Shown one piece after another: positions 25,747 through 34,875 of a DNA stretch of 64,000 bases (the stretch's first letter is position 1; each line of letters starts with the position of its first letter). Under the pieces are notes generated by a model. That model was not told the DNA's origin. It did not search any database and saw only the letters and a program-made list of their open reading frames with translations. Position numbers and translations under genes: made by a program. Source of the DNA: CAWKOH01 sp963851245 (GTDB lineage Bacteria > Actinomycetota > Acidimicrobiia > Acidimicrobiales > Palsa-688); assembly GCA_963851245.1 (NCBI GenBank), contig CAWKOH010000004.1, forward strand, positions 496,001 through 560,000, read 5' to 3'.

Positions 25747-26646
25747 ATGGCTTTTATGGGGGAGTTGGCGAAGGCCACTGCCGGAGTTGCGGACCGGGCC
25801 GGGGGCGCCGTAGTCCGCATCGGCCGGCGCGAGGGGCGTGGCACCGGCACCGTGGTGGCGCCCAACATCGTGCTCACCAGCGCCCACAACCTGCGCGGGG
25901 AGGAGGTCACGGTCACCTTCGCCGACGGGAGGAGCGCCATCGCCACCGTGCAGGGTGTCGACTCCGACGGCGATCTGGCCGTCGTGACCGTAGACACCGC
26001 CTCGGTTGCGCCGTTGACCTGGGCTGCGGGTGACGGCTCCTTGGCGATCGGGACTCCGGTATTCGCCCTGGCCCTGCCGCCCGGCTCCGGCGGGGTCCGG
26101 GTGACGTTCGGGGCCGTCTCAGCCATCGGCCGGGCCTTTCGAGGCCCGCGAGGCCGGCTCATCACCGATGCCGTTGAGCACACCGCCCCCCTGGGTCGCG
26201 GGTCCAGCGGCGGCCCTCTGGTCGATGCCGAGGGCCGCTTGCTCGCAGTGAACACCCATCGCCCCGGCGACGGCCTCTACTTGGCTCGGCCGGCGACCCA
26301 GGCCGTCAGGGAGACCGTCGAGGCCCTGGCTCGAGGGGAGGCGCCGGTCCGGCGCCGGCTGGGCGTGGCCCTCACCCCTCCCCACGTGGCTCGCCGGCTG
26401 CGGGCCGCCGTTGGCCTGCCGGCTCAGGACGGAGTGCTTGTCAGGGCGGTCGAGGAGAACAGTCCGGCCGCGGCTGCGGGGATGCTTCGCGGTGACCTCA
26501 TCGTGTCTGCCGGCGGCGAGGACGTGGCCTCTTTCGACGCCCTCCTCTCGGCTGTCGACCGGATCGGACCCGGCGGAGCCCTACCCCTCCGGGTCATCCG
26601 TGGCACCGATGAGGTTGCTCTCGAGGTTCACTTCGAGCCGGCCTGA
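25747..26646 (+). CDS. Trypsin-like serine protease with PDZ domain (HtrA/S1C-like, no signal peptide)
   Basis: 299 residues. Catalytic triad: His in VLTSAHNL, Asp in SDGDLAVVTV, Ser in GRGSSGGPLVD. A PDZ domain follows (DGVLVRAVEENSPAAAAGMLRGDLIVSAGG). Unlike periplasmic HtrA it starts without a signal peptide or membrane helix, so it should act in the cytoplasm. ATG 25747 with GGAAGGAG eight bases upstream is clear. It is divergent from an HxlR regulator and probably controlled by it. Confidence 0.88.
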   Translation: MAFMGELAKATAGVADRAGGAVVRIGRREGRGTGTVVAPNIVLTSAHNLRGEEVTVTFADGRSAIATVQGVDSDGDLAVVTVDTASVAPLTWAAGDGSLAIGTPVFALALPPGSGGVRVTFGAVSAIGRAFRGPRGRLITDAVEHTAPLGRGSSGGPLVDAEGRLLAVNTHRPGDGLYLARPATQAVRETVEALARGEAPVRRRLGVALTPPHVARRLRAAVGLPAQDGVLVRAVEENSPAAAAGMLRGDLIVSAGGEDVASFDALLSAVDRIGPGGALPLRVIRGTDEVALEVHFEPA

Positions 26647-26708
26647 GACGCCGCGATCACGGCCACCGACGGGGACGCCGGCCCGGCGGTTCGGGCGCCC
26701 AACGCCAG

Positions 26709-26730
26709 CCACGCCTGTAGGGGGGCGTGG
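26709..26730. terminator. Hairpin between protease and tRNA-Gln
   Basis: CCACGCC and GGCGTGG pair perfectly around an 8-nt loop, just past the convergent ends of the protease gene and tRNA-Gln. Confidence 0.45.
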
Positions 26731-26735
26731 GCTAG

Positions 26736-26810
26736 TGGCTGGCGGGGAAGGACTCGAACCTTCAGCCTCCTGATCCAAAGTCAGGCGTTCTGCCATTGAA
26801 CTACCCGCCA
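26736..26810 (-). tRNA. tRNA-Gln (anticodon TTG)
   Basis: 75 nt with encoded CCA. The acceptor arm TGGCGGG pairs with CCCGCCA; the anticodon arm is CCTGA-CTTTGGA-TCAGG, giving anticodon TTG; the T arm is GAAGG-TTCGAGT-CCTTC. All arms pair well. Confidence 0.96.
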
Positions 26811-26897
26811 CCGCGGGCCTTCCTGGAGAAGGGCGGCCACAAGCGTCGCGCAAAATGATGGCGCGTTACACCACGGCCGGGTTGATAGAAAAGAGCC

Positions 26898-28010
26898 ATG
26901 TCCACCGATCCGACGCTGTCTGCGGTAGTGCTCGCAGCCGGTGAGGGGACCCGGATGCGATCAGAGCGTCCCAAGCCTCTGCACCGTCTTTGTGGCCGTC
27001 CGATGGTCGTGCACGTCCTCCACGCCCTGGCCGAGTTACCGCTCCAGCGGGCGGTCGTGGTCGTCGGCCACGGTGCGCCTCGTGTCACCAAGGTGGTCGG
27101 AGAGCAGCCACCCCCCGGTTTGCACCTCGATTTTGTGGAGCAGCGGGTGCAGCGGGGCACTGGCGATGCCGTGCTGGTGGCGCTGACCGCCTTTCCCGAT
27201 GACGACATCGACGACGGTGACATCGTGGTGCTGCCCGGCGACACTCCGCTATTGCGACCTCCGACACTGGCCGCGCTGGTGCGCGCCCACCGCCGGGCAG
27301 AGGCGGCGGCGACCGTTCTGACCGCCGAGCTCGAAGACCCCTGGGGATACGGTCGTGTCGTCCGGGACAAAAACGATCGGGTGTCGCGCATCGTCGAGCA
27401 ATCCGACGCAACCGAGGACGAGCTGGCTGTCAAGGAAGTCAACACATCCATTTACGTATTCCGTCGCTCCGTCCTGGCCCCCGCGCTGCGTCGCCTGACC
27501 CCCGACAACTCGCAGGGCGAGTATTACCTCACCGACACCATTGCGGTGTTGCACGACGCCGGCTACCCGGTGGTGTCGATGGTCGTCGACGATCCGATAG
27601 AGGCGGCGGGAGTGAACGACCGCCACCAGCTGTCTCTTGCCGAGGCCGAGCTGCGGGCTCGTATCAATGAGAGGTGGATGCGCCGCGGGGTCACCATGGT
27701 GGACCCGGAAGCTACGTACGTGGATACCACGGTCGAGTTGAATCCCGACGTGGTCCTCTACCCGGGCACCCACCTGCAGGGCCACACCGTCGTCGACTCC
27801 GGCGCCGAGTTGGGCCCGAACACTCAACTGGCGGACTGCAGAGTGGGTAGCAATGCTGTGGTGACGGCGACCATCGCCCGCAACGCCGAGATTGGGTCCG
27901 ACGCCCAGGTCGGTCCCTGGTCTTACCTGCCGCCCGGATCGAAGATCGCCGCCGGGGAGGTCACCGGTCCGTGCTTCACTGGAGGGCATGACGACCGGGA
28001 GGAGTCATGA
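26898..28010 (+). CDS. glmU: UDP-N-acetylglucosamine pyrophosphorylase, short GlmU lacking most of the acetyltransferase domain
   Basis: 370 residues against 450-490 for normal GlmU. The uridyltransferase domain is complete: VVLAAGEGTRMRSERPKPLH, QRGTGDAVLVAL, LPGDTPLLRP, and VKEVNTSIYVF. The left-handed beta-helix begins (VDPEATYVDTTVELNPDVVLYPGT) but stops after about four coils at GPWSYLPPGSKIAAGE, before the catalytic His and CoA-binding residues of the acetyltransferase. The ATGA overlap with prs argues that this end is natural. Acetylation of glucosamine-1-phosphate must then be done by another protein. Confidence 0.88.
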   Translation: MSTDPTLSAVVLAAGEGTRMRSERPKPLHRLCGRPMVVHVLHALAELPLQRAVVVVGHGAPRVTKVVGEQPPPGLHLDFVEQRVQRGTGDAVLVALTAFPDDDIDDGDIVVLPGDTPLLRPPTLAALVRAHRRAEAAATVLTAELEDPWGYGRVVRDKNDRVSRIVEQSDATEDELAVKEVNTSIYVFRRSVLAPALRRLTPDNSQGEYYLTDTIAVLHDAGYPVVSMVVDDPIEAAGVNDRHQLSLAEAELRARINERWMRRGVTMVDPEATYVDTTVELNPDVVLYPGTHLQGHTVVDSGAELGPNTQLADCRVGSNAVVTATIARNAEIGSDAQVGPWSYLPPGSKIAAGEVTGPCFTGGHDDREES

Positions 28011-29035
28011 CCTCTGACAGTCCAGCCGGGCGGTCTGGCCCGATGGAGCTCACGCCGACCCGAAAGCTGCACCTTCTCACCGGCCGGACCCATCCGGTGT
28101 TGGCCCACGAGATCTCCGCCAACCTGGGGGTGGAGCTGGGGGAGCCCAACCTGGTCGACTTTGCCAACGGCGAGGTTCGGCCCCGGTTCGCCGAATCGGT
28201 GCGAGGCGCGGACGTGTTCATCATCCAGTCCCACGGGCGCAGCCCCGGACGATCGGTGAACGACTCGCTGCTCGAGCAGTGGATCATGATCGACGCGGCC
28301 AAGAGGGCCTCGGCCAAGCGGATCACGGCCGTTTGTCCCTATTACGGCTACGCCCGCCAGGACCGGAAGTCGAAGGGCCGGGAGCCCATCACAGCCCGCC
28401 TGGTGTCCGACTTCTTTACCACGGCCGGCGCCGACCGCATCATGTCGGTGGACCTGCACTCCGGGCAGATCCAGGGTTTCTTCAACGGTCCTGTCGACCA
28501 TCTCACTGCCGTTCCGTTGCTGACCGATTACCTGCGCGAGCACGCCCCTAGCGGCGACTTCGTGATGGTGGCCCCCGACACCGGCCGCACCAAAGTGGCC
28601 GAGCAGGCGGCTCGCCACGCCGGTGAGGAAGTGGACGTGGCGGCTGTCTACAAGCGCCGCCCCAAGGACGCTGTCAATCAGGTGCAGGCCCTGGACGTGA
28701 TGGGCGATGTGGAAGGCCGCATGTGCGTCCTGATCGACGACATGATCGACACCGCCGGCACCATCTGCGCCGCGGCGGAGATATTGCTCGACAAGGGGGC
28801 TACCGAGGTCTGGGCGATGTGTACCCATCCCGTGCTCTCCGATCCGGCTACCGACCGGCTCAAGAACTCGCCGATCTCCCGGGTCGTCGTCACCGATACC
28901 CTTGCGCTCCCGCCTGAGAAGGAGATCGACAAGATAGAGGTCGTCTCGATCGCCAAAGTGATAGCCGATTGCATCGACGCCGTCTTCAGTGACGGCTCCG
29001 TCTCGCAGATATTCGGGGGGGAGAACCAGACCTGA
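28007..29035 (+). CDS. prs: Ribose-phosphate pyrophosphokinase
   Basis: 342 residues. Makes PRPP from ribose-5-phosphate and ATP. VCPYYGYARQDRKSKGREPI is the flexible-loop region, MSVDLHSGQIQGFF the metal/ATP site, and VLIDDMIDTAGTI the PRPP-binding loop. The N-terminus is about 20 residues longer than E. coli PrsA. It overlaps glmU by 4 nt, the usual glmU-prs pairing that supplies nucleotide sugars and PRPP together. The 3' end runs into a 15-bp tandem repeat (TGACCCCGGAC repeated). Confidence 0.95.
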   Translation: MTSDSPAGRSGPMELTPTRKLHLLTGRTHPVLAHEISANLGVELGEPNLVDFANGEVRPRFAESVRGADVFIIQSHGRSPGRSVNDSLLEQWIMIDAAKRASAKRITAVCPYYGYARQDRKSKGREPITARLVSDFFTTAGADRIMSVDLHSGQIQGFFNGPVDHLTAVPLLTDYLREHAPSGDFVMVAPDTGRTKVAEQAARHAGEEVDVAAVYKRRPKDAVNQVQALDVMGDVEGRMCVLIDDMIDTAGTICAAAEILLDKGATEVWAMCTHPVLSDPATDRLKNSPISRVVVTDTLALPPEKEIDKIEVVSIAKVIADCIDAVFSDGSVSQIFGGENQT

Positions 29036-29094
29036 CCCCGGACGGCCTGACCCCGGACCGCCGGCGCCGCCCGCCCCAGGGCCCGGCCAACCGC

Positions 29095-29100
29095 TAGACT
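29095..29100 (+). promoter_or_regulatory. -10 box of rplY
   Basis: TAGACT lies 45 nt before the rplY ATG, so this transcript has a leader. A GCAGGAG Shine-Dalgarno sequence precedes the ATG. Confidence 0.35.
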
Positions 29101-29145
29101 CGCTCGGTCCCCTCGTCATACAGGTCCCTGCAGGAGCGCGCGTAG

Positions 29146-29832
29146 ATGGCTGAGTTCACCCTTATTGCTGAACCCGGGCGCGCCACCGGTTCGTCCGAGT
29201 CGCGCCGCCTCAGGGCCGCCGGCCGCATCCCGGCGGTCGTGTACGGCCATGGCATCGACGGCATATCGGTCTCGGTCGACGGACGGGAGCTGCGCCACGC
29301 CCTGTCCGGGGATGCCGGCTTGAACCAGCTGCTGTCGCTCCAGGTCGGATCCGACACCCACCTTGCCATGGCTCGCTCGCTTCAACGCCACCCGGTGCGT
29401 CACACCGTGCTGCACGTGGACTTCCAGATCGTGCGGCGCGACGAGGTGATTTCCGCCGAGGTGCCGGTTTTCCTCACTGGCGAGGCCAAGGCCGTCGAGC
29501 AGGAGAATGGGATCGTCGAACAGGTGCTCACCTCACTAACGGTGAACGCCACCCCCGACCGGATTCCCAGCAATATCGAGGTCGACATCAGCGCGCTCAC
29601 CGTCGGGGAAGGCATCCGGGTGGGCGATTTGCGTCTGCCGGATGGCGTCACGACCGACGTGTCGCCGGACGACCCCGTAGTGATGGCGTCGGTCACGCGC
29701 GCCGCCGTGGAAGAGGCCGCCGAAGCCGAGGCGGCCGAGGGCGGGGAGGCCGCTCCCCCCGAGGGCGCGGCCCCGGCCGCCGAGGCCCCCTCCGCTCAAG
29801 TGGGCGAGACGGCCGGCTCCGAGGAGGGCTAG
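29146..29832 (+). CDS. rplY: 50S ribosomal protein bL25, CTC/TL5 form
   Basis: 228 residues. The N-terminal L25 domain (ESRRLRAAGRIPAVVYGHG, then LARSLQRHPVRHTVLHVDFQ) binds 5S rRNA; the C-terminal TL5 domain follows (LTVNATPDRIPSNIEVDIS, VTTDVSPDDPVVMAS). The tail of about 40 residues is Ala/Glu-rich and acidic. It is directly followed by pth, the usual rplY-pth pair of actinobacteria. Confidence 0.94.
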   Translation: MAEFTLIAEPGRATGSSESRRLRAAGRIPAVVYGHGIDGISVSVDGRELRHALSGDAGLNQLLSLQVGSDTHLAMARSLQRHPVRHTVLHVDFQIVRRDEVISAEVPVFLTGEAKAVEQENGIVEQVLTSLTVNATPDRIPSNIEVDISALTVGEGIRVGDLRLPDGVTTDVSPDDPVVMASVTRAAVEEAAEAEAAEGGEAAPPEGAAPAAEAPSAQVGETAGSEEG

Positions 29833-30431
29833 CTGCTCCGCCGGGCCCGGTCCGGCACCCCTTCCGATCTCCTTGCGGTCGGCCTCGGGAATCCCGGGGA
29901 CGAATTTCCCGGTCGCGCCACAACGCCGGAGCCGACACGGTGGCTCTGCTCGCAGCACGTCACGGCGAGAGGCTCAAGCGCTCGAAGGACCACGCGCTGG
30001 TGGCAGAGGTTCGCATAGGCGAAAAGCGCCTGGCCCTGGCCGTCCCCCAGACCTACATGAACGATTCGGGCCGCGCCGTTGCGCCACTGGTGCGCCGGTT
30101 CGGTGTCGAGGATCTGACCCATCTGGTCGTCGTGCACGACGAGCTGGACTTGCCGTTGGGGGTAGTTCGGGTCAAAGCCGGCGGCGGCCTGGCAGGGCAC
30201 AATGGTCTGCGGTCCATCAAAGCCCACGTGCACTCCGACGCCTTCAGCCGCGTACGGATCGGGATCGGGAAGCCGCCCGGGGGCAAGGAGAAGGGGGCTG
30301 ACCACGTTCTGAACCCCCCGGGCCGGCGGGACCGCACCGAGCTGGACGTCAGCATCGAAGTGGCAGCCGACGCGGTCGAGTCCATTCTTTTCGATGGTGT
30401 GGCTGCGGCTCAGAACCGGTTCAATGGCTGA
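29833..30431 (+). CDS. pth: Peptidyl-tRNA hydrolase, frameshifted near the N-terminus
   Basis: Releases tRNA from stalled peptidyl-tRNA. The N-terminal signature LAVGLGNPGDEFP is in one frame, and RHNAGADTVALLAAR, with the catalytic His, resumes in another after about 29910; one missing base would join them. The remainder is normal: VPQTYMNDSGRAV, VVVHDELDLPLG, GGGLAGHNGLRSI. As the enzyme is essential, a sequence error is more likely than a dead gene. No ATG, GTG or TTG exists in the first frame; CTG 29833, five bases after AGGAGG and directly after the rplY stop, is the only good start. The 3' end overlaps mfd by 8 nt. Confidence 0.85.
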
Positions 30432-33400
30432 GGTGACCAACGCCGCCGCCTCGGGAGTTCTGGCTCCGCTGTTGCCGCTACTGCGCAGCGATCAGGCCTT
30501 CACGTCCCTGAGGGATCTGCGCAGCGTGGTCGTGGCCGTCCCGGAGCCGGCCCGGGCCTTCGCCATCGCCGGCCTGGCCGAGGCGGCGGGGCGGCACCCG
30601 ACGGTTGTGGCGGTGCCGACCAACAGCGAGGCCGAGCGCCTCGCCCACGACCTGGCCGCCTACCTGGGGGCCGACCAGGTCGACGTGTGCCCGGCCTGGG
30701 AGACGCTGCCCTTCGAGCGGGTGAGCCCGAGTGTCGAGACCATGGGCCGGAGGCTGCGAACCATGTGGAGACTGACCAGCCCCGTCCGGGCCGGCGCCCG
30801 ACCTTCCGGCGCCCCTTCACCGCCCCGTCAGCCGAAGGTGCTGGTGGCTCCGGTCCGGTCCCTGTTGCAGCGTCTCGGTCCTCACGTTGAGGACGCCAGC
30901 CCGGTGGTGGTCTCCAAGGGCGATCAGATCGATCCGGACGATCTGATCGCTCGCCTGGTAGCCATGGGGTACCGGCGCGAATACCAGGTCGAGCACCGCG
31001 GCGAGCTGTCGGTCCGGGGCTCCATCGTGGACGTCTTCGGGTCAACGGCCGACGTGCCGGTGCGGATCGACCTCTGGGGTGACGAGGTCGACCGGCTGAG
31101 CGAATTCTCGGTAGGCGATCAGCGCTCGACCGATGACGTCAAGACGGTGGAGCTGTTCGGCTGTCGCGAGCTGACCCCCACCGAGGAGGTCCGGGCCCGG
31201 GCTCGATCGCTCGTGGGCGAGGCGCCGTGGGGGCGGGCCCAATGGGAGCGCCTGGCCGAGGGCCTGGTCTTCGACGGCATGGAGTCCTGGCTGCCCTGGC
31301 TTACGGCCGAGGAGCACCTCCTGGTGGATCTGTTGCCGCCCGACTCGCTGGTGCTGCTGGTCGAGCCTCGCCGGATGCGCGACCGGGCCGCCGAGATCCT
31401 CGATGAGGAAGCCGCCCTGGCTGAGACGCTGGCCCAGACCTGGGGCGCCGGCGGCCAGGAATTCCCGCGGCTGCACCTGCAGTTCGATCGCCTCCTCGCT
31501 CACACCGACGCCGCCGCCTGGACGGTGACGGCGGCGCCGGAGAACCCCGGAACCGAGGTGGTGGCGGCCACCGGTTGGGACCCCGTGGTGGGTGACGGGG
31601 AGCGACTCATGGCCCAGATCCGCAGCCTGCAGGCGGACGGGTTCCGCACGGTGGTATGTGCCGAAGGTCGAGGCAGCTCGGCGCGGCTGGTCGAGCTGTT
31701 CCGGGACCACGGCCTGGCAGCCGTCACCCTGGATGGCGGGTCCGGTGAGATCGCGTCACCCGGGCTCCGGATAGTGGTGCAGCCCCTCGATCGCGGCTTC
31801 GTGTACCCGGCCTTGAAGTTGGCCGTGCTGGCCGAGTCGGATCTGACCGGGCGCCGCCGGGCTCACCGTCGCCCCCGGACTCGCGCCCGCAACGCTGAGA
31901 CCTTTTTCGACGACATATCCGCCGGGACCTTCGTCGTCCACTACCAGCATGGCGTCGGGCGCTTCGGGGGGATGGTTCGCCGTTCGATCGGGGGGGTGGA
32001 GCGCGATTACCTGCTCCTGGAGTACAAGGGGGGCGACCGGCTGTACGTGCCGTCGGATCAGGTGGACCTGCTTCGGCCCTACCTCGGCGGCGACAGCCCG
32101 TCCCTGAACCGGCTGAACGGGAGCGAATGGCAGCGGACCAAGTCCCGCGTGCGTTCGGCCGTGCGGGAGATCGCCCAGGAGCTGGTCGTCCTGTACCAGA
32201 AACGCGTCCACTCCCCGGGCCACGCCTACCCGCCGGACACACCCTGGCAGGCGGAGATGGAGGAGTCCTTCCCTTACGTCGAGACACCGGACCAGATGAA
32301 GGCCATCGAAGAGGTGAAGGTGGACATGGAGGCCGCCTCCCCGATGGATCGTCTGGTCTGCGGGGACGTGGGGTTCGGTAAGACCGAGGTGGCCATAAGG
32401 GCCGCGTTCAAGGCGGTCCAGGACGGCAAGCAGGCCGCGGTACTGGTACCGACCACGCTCCTGGCATCGCAGCACTTTCAGACGTTCGGGGACCGCTTCG
32501 CCGGCTATCCGATCCGGGTCGAGATGCTTTCCAGGTTCCTGACGCCCGGTCAGGCCAAAGCTGTCAGCGACGGCCTGGGGGACGGATCGGTGGATGTGGT
32601 GATCGGCACCCACCGGCTGCTGTCGTCCGATGTCATATTCAAGAACCTCGGCCTGCTGGTCGTCGACGAGGAACAGCGCTTCGGTGTGAGCCACAAGGAA
32701 GCGATCAAGAAGCTGAGCGTCGACGTGGACGTGCTGACGCTGACGGCCACGCCGATTCCCAGGACCCTGGAGATGAGCCTGACCGGGATCCGGGACCTGA
32801 CCTTGCTGCACACCCCACCTGCGGACCGGCAACCGATCCTCACCTACGTGGGCGAGTACGACGAGCGGGCGGTGGCAGAAGCGGTGCGCCGGGAGCTGCT
32901 CCGGGAAGGCCAGGTCTTCTACGTCCACAACCGGGTGGCGGACATCGAGAAAGTGGCGGCTGAGCTGCGGGCTCTGGTGCCGGAGGCCAGAGTGGCGGTC
33001 GCCCACGGGCAGATGGACGAGGGAGCCCTGGAAAAGGTGGTGCTGGAGTTCTGGGAGGGCCAGTACGACGTGCTCGTCTGCACGACCATCATCGAGTCCG
33101 GGATCGACATGCCGACGGTCAACACGCTCGTGGTGGACCGGGCCGACCGGTTGGGCCTGGGCCAGCTGCACCAGCTTCGAGGTCGGGTCGGCCGGGCCGG
33201 GCAACGGGCCTACGCCTATCTATTGTTCCCGCCCGACCAGGTCCTCTCGGAGGAGGCCTACGAGCGGCTGCGCACCATCGGTGAGCACACCGAGCTGGGC
33301 TCGGGCTTCAAGATCGCCATGCGGGACCTGGAGATCCGGGGGGCCGGGAACCTCCTTGGCGGCGACCAGTCCGGACACATGGCCGCGGTCGGCTACGACC

Positions 33401-33933
33401 TCTACGTGCAGATGATCCAGGAGGCGGTGGCGGAGCTTAAAGGCGAGGAGCTGAGAGCGCCGGCGGAGATCAAGCTGGACCTCCCACTGACCGCCAACCT
33501 GCCACCCGATTACGTCTCGAGGGAAGACCTGAGGCTGGAGGCCTACCGGCGCCTGGCCACCGTGACGGCCCACTCGGAAGTGGAGGACATCGAGTCGGAG
33601 TGGCTGGACCGTTATGGCCCGCTGCCCGAACCCGCCCGGGCCTTGCTGCGCATCGGCCATCTGCGCGCCGAGTGCGCCCGCCTCGGGATACGCGAGGTGG
33701 CTGTGGTCTCAGGCGGCGCCGGCCAGAGCACCGGTGGCTTCACGGCCCGGCTGTCCCCCCTCGAGCTCAAGGCCAGCCAGAAAGTGCGATTGGGGCGTCT
33801 GGCGCCGAAGGCCGTGTTCAAAGAGGACCTCGGGCAGCTGGTGATGCCGCTGCCGCGGGGCTCGGACCCCGCCGGCGACCTGGCCGCCTTGCTGGAGCAG
33901 CTGGCCCCCCCGGTAGCATCGGCGGCGCCGTGA
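30424..33933 (+). CDS. mfd: Transcription-repair coupling factor
   Basis: 1,169 residues. The UvrB-like N-terminal module is followed by the RNA-polymerase-interacting domain (GTFVVHYQHGVGRFGGMV), then the translocase: CGDVGFGKTEVAIRAAF (Walker A), DEEQRFGVSHKE (DEEQ box), LTATPIPRTLEMSL, and IESGIDMPTVNTLVVDRADRLGLGQLHQLRGRVGR. The C-terminal domain that regulates UvrA binding closes it. It removes stalled polymerase and recruits UvrA. ATG 30424 overlaps pth; the start is chosen since upstream residues belong to pth. Confidence 0.96.
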   Translation: MAEVTNAAASGVLAPLLPLLRSDQAFTSLRDLRSVVVAVPEPARAFAIAGLAEAAGRHPTVVAVPTNSEAERLAHDLAAYLGADQVDVCPAWETLPFERVSPSVETMGRRLRTMWRLTSPVRAGARPSGAPSPPRQPKVLVAPVRSLLQRLGPHVEDASPVVVSKGDQIDPDDLIARLVAMGYRREYQVEHRGELSVRGSIVDVFGSTADVPVRIDLWGDEVDRLSEFSVGDQRSTDDVKTVELFGCRELTPTEEVRARARSLVGEAPWGRAQWERLAEGLVFDGMESWLPWLTAEEHLLVDLLPPDSLVLLVEPRRMRDRAAEILDEEAALAETLAQTWGAGGQEFPRLHLQFDRLLAHTDAAAWTVTAAPENPGTEVVAATGWDPVVGDGERLMAQIRSLQADGFRTVVCAEGRGSSARLVELFRDHGLAAVTLDGGSGEIASPGLRIVVQPLDRGFVYPALKLAVLAESDLTGRRRAHRRPRTRARNAETFFDDISAGTFVVHYQHGVGRFGGMVRRSIGGVERDYLLLEYKGGDRLYVPSDQVDLLRPYLGGDSPSLNRLNGSEWQRTKSRVRSAVREIAQELVVLYQKRVHSPGHAYPPDTPWQAEMEESFPYVETPDQMKAIEEVKVDMEAASPMDRLVCGDVGFGKTEVAIRAAFKAVQDGKQAAVLVPTTLLASQHFQTFGDRFAGYPIRVEMLSRFLTPGQAKAVSDGLGDGSVDVVIGTHRLLSSDVIFKNLGLLVVDEEQRFGVSHKEAIKKLSVDVDVLTLTATPIPRTLEMSLTGIRDLTLLHTPPADRQPILTYVGEYDERAVAEAVRRELLREGQVFYVHNRVADIEKVAAELRALVPEARVAVAHGQMDEGALEKVVLEFWEGQYDVLVCTTIIESGIDMPTVNTLVVDRADRLGLGQLHQLRGRVGRAGQRAYAYLLFPPDQVLSEEAYERLRTIGEHTELGSGFKIAMRDLEIRGAGNLLGGDQSGHMAAVGYDLYVQMIQEAVAELKGEELRAPAEIKLDLPLTANLPPDYVSREDLRLEAYRRLATVTAHSEVEDIESEWLDRYGPLPEPARALLRIGHLRAECARLGIREVAVVSGGAGQSTGGFTARLSPLELKASQKVRLGRLAPKAVFKEDLGQLVMPLPRGSDPAGDLAALLEQLAPPVASAAP

Positions 33934-34856
33934 AACCATCCCTCCGAATCCTTGGCGGCGTAGTGGCCCTCGCTGCGCTCCCGCTGGGCCTGACCGCCTG
34001 CGACACGTCGCCGTACGCCGCTCAGGCCAACTCCCAGGTCATCAAGGAAACGGTGCTCAACTCCGAGATCCGGGCCTGGGCGGGCAACCCCACGTATGTC
34101 TCTTCCTACGACTCCGCCAACTCGACCGGGAACGGTGGGTCAGGGACAAGCGTGGTGGGTGCCGCGGCGGGCACCTACAGCCTGCCGTGGGTGGCGATGA
34201 TCCTGAGCGGCATGATCGAGGCGAGCATCATCCACCAGCACCTGAACGCCACCGGGAAACTGCCGGACCAGCAGATGGTGAACGCGTCCCGATCCGTGAA
34301 CGAGACCAGCGGGCAGGAGTGGACGGAGTTCTCTCCCGCCTTTCGTGATGTGCTGACCGGGCGCCTGGCCGACGAGGCCGCCGCCAGCCAGGTAACGATT
34401 CCGGTCGCCAGCCTCCAGCAGGCCTATCAGCAGTACATCGAGTACTTCTTCGTCCAGATCTGCGTTCTCCAGTCCACCGCCACCACCAAGGCCGCGGCCC
34501 AGGCCATCAGCGCCAGCGGAGGTAGCAACGGCGCCCCGGTCTGCTACAACCAGGCCCAGCTGGAGGGCTACCCGGTGGCCTTCAAGAACGCGGTCATGCA
34601 GACGAAGGTGGGGAGCGTGTCCCAGCCGATCCAGGCCGGCTTCGGCTACCAGGTGGTGAAGGTGGTCAGCCGCCATGAGCAAGGGTTCAATCCGGGCGTT
34701 CAGCGGGTCCTGTCGCTCGTTCTGGCTAACAGCCAGGGCACGACCGACACCTCGCTCGCCAAACTGATCGGGAGCGCCCACGTCAAGGTCAACCCGGCCT
34801 ACGGGACGTGGTCGCCCACCAGCGGCGTCAACCCGCCCCAAGTCTCGTCCTCGTGA
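33930..34856 (+). CDS. PpiC/SurA-like peptidylprolyl isomerase lipoprotein
   Basis: 308 residues from a GTG that overlaps the mfd stop. The N-terminus is a lipoprotein signal (GGVVALAALPLGLTAC, lipobox LTAC at about residue 24), so the protein is anchored outside the membrane. A SurA-like helical N domain is followed by a degenerate parvulin part, with GFGYQVVKVVSR as the recognisable strand near residue 245. It is likely a folding factor for exported proteins. Placement after mfd and before mazG recurs in actinobacteria. Confidence 0.8.
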   Translation: MKPSLRILGGVVALAALPLGLTACDTSPYAAQANSQVIKETVLNSEIRAWAGNPTYVSSYDSANSTGNGGSGTSVVGAAAGTYSLPWVAMILSGMIEASIIHQHLNATGKLPDQQMVNASRSVNETSGQEWTEFSPAFRDVLTGRLADEAAASQVTIPVASLQQAYQQYIEYFFVQICVLQSTATTKAAAQAISASGGSNGAPVCYNQAQLEGYPVAFKNAVMQTKVGSVSQPIQAGFGYQVVKVVSRHEQGFNPGVQRVLSLVLANSQGTTDTSLAKLIGSAHVKVNPAYGTWSPTSGVNPPQVSSS

Positions 34857-34875
34857 CGTCGCGAGCCTCTTTATC

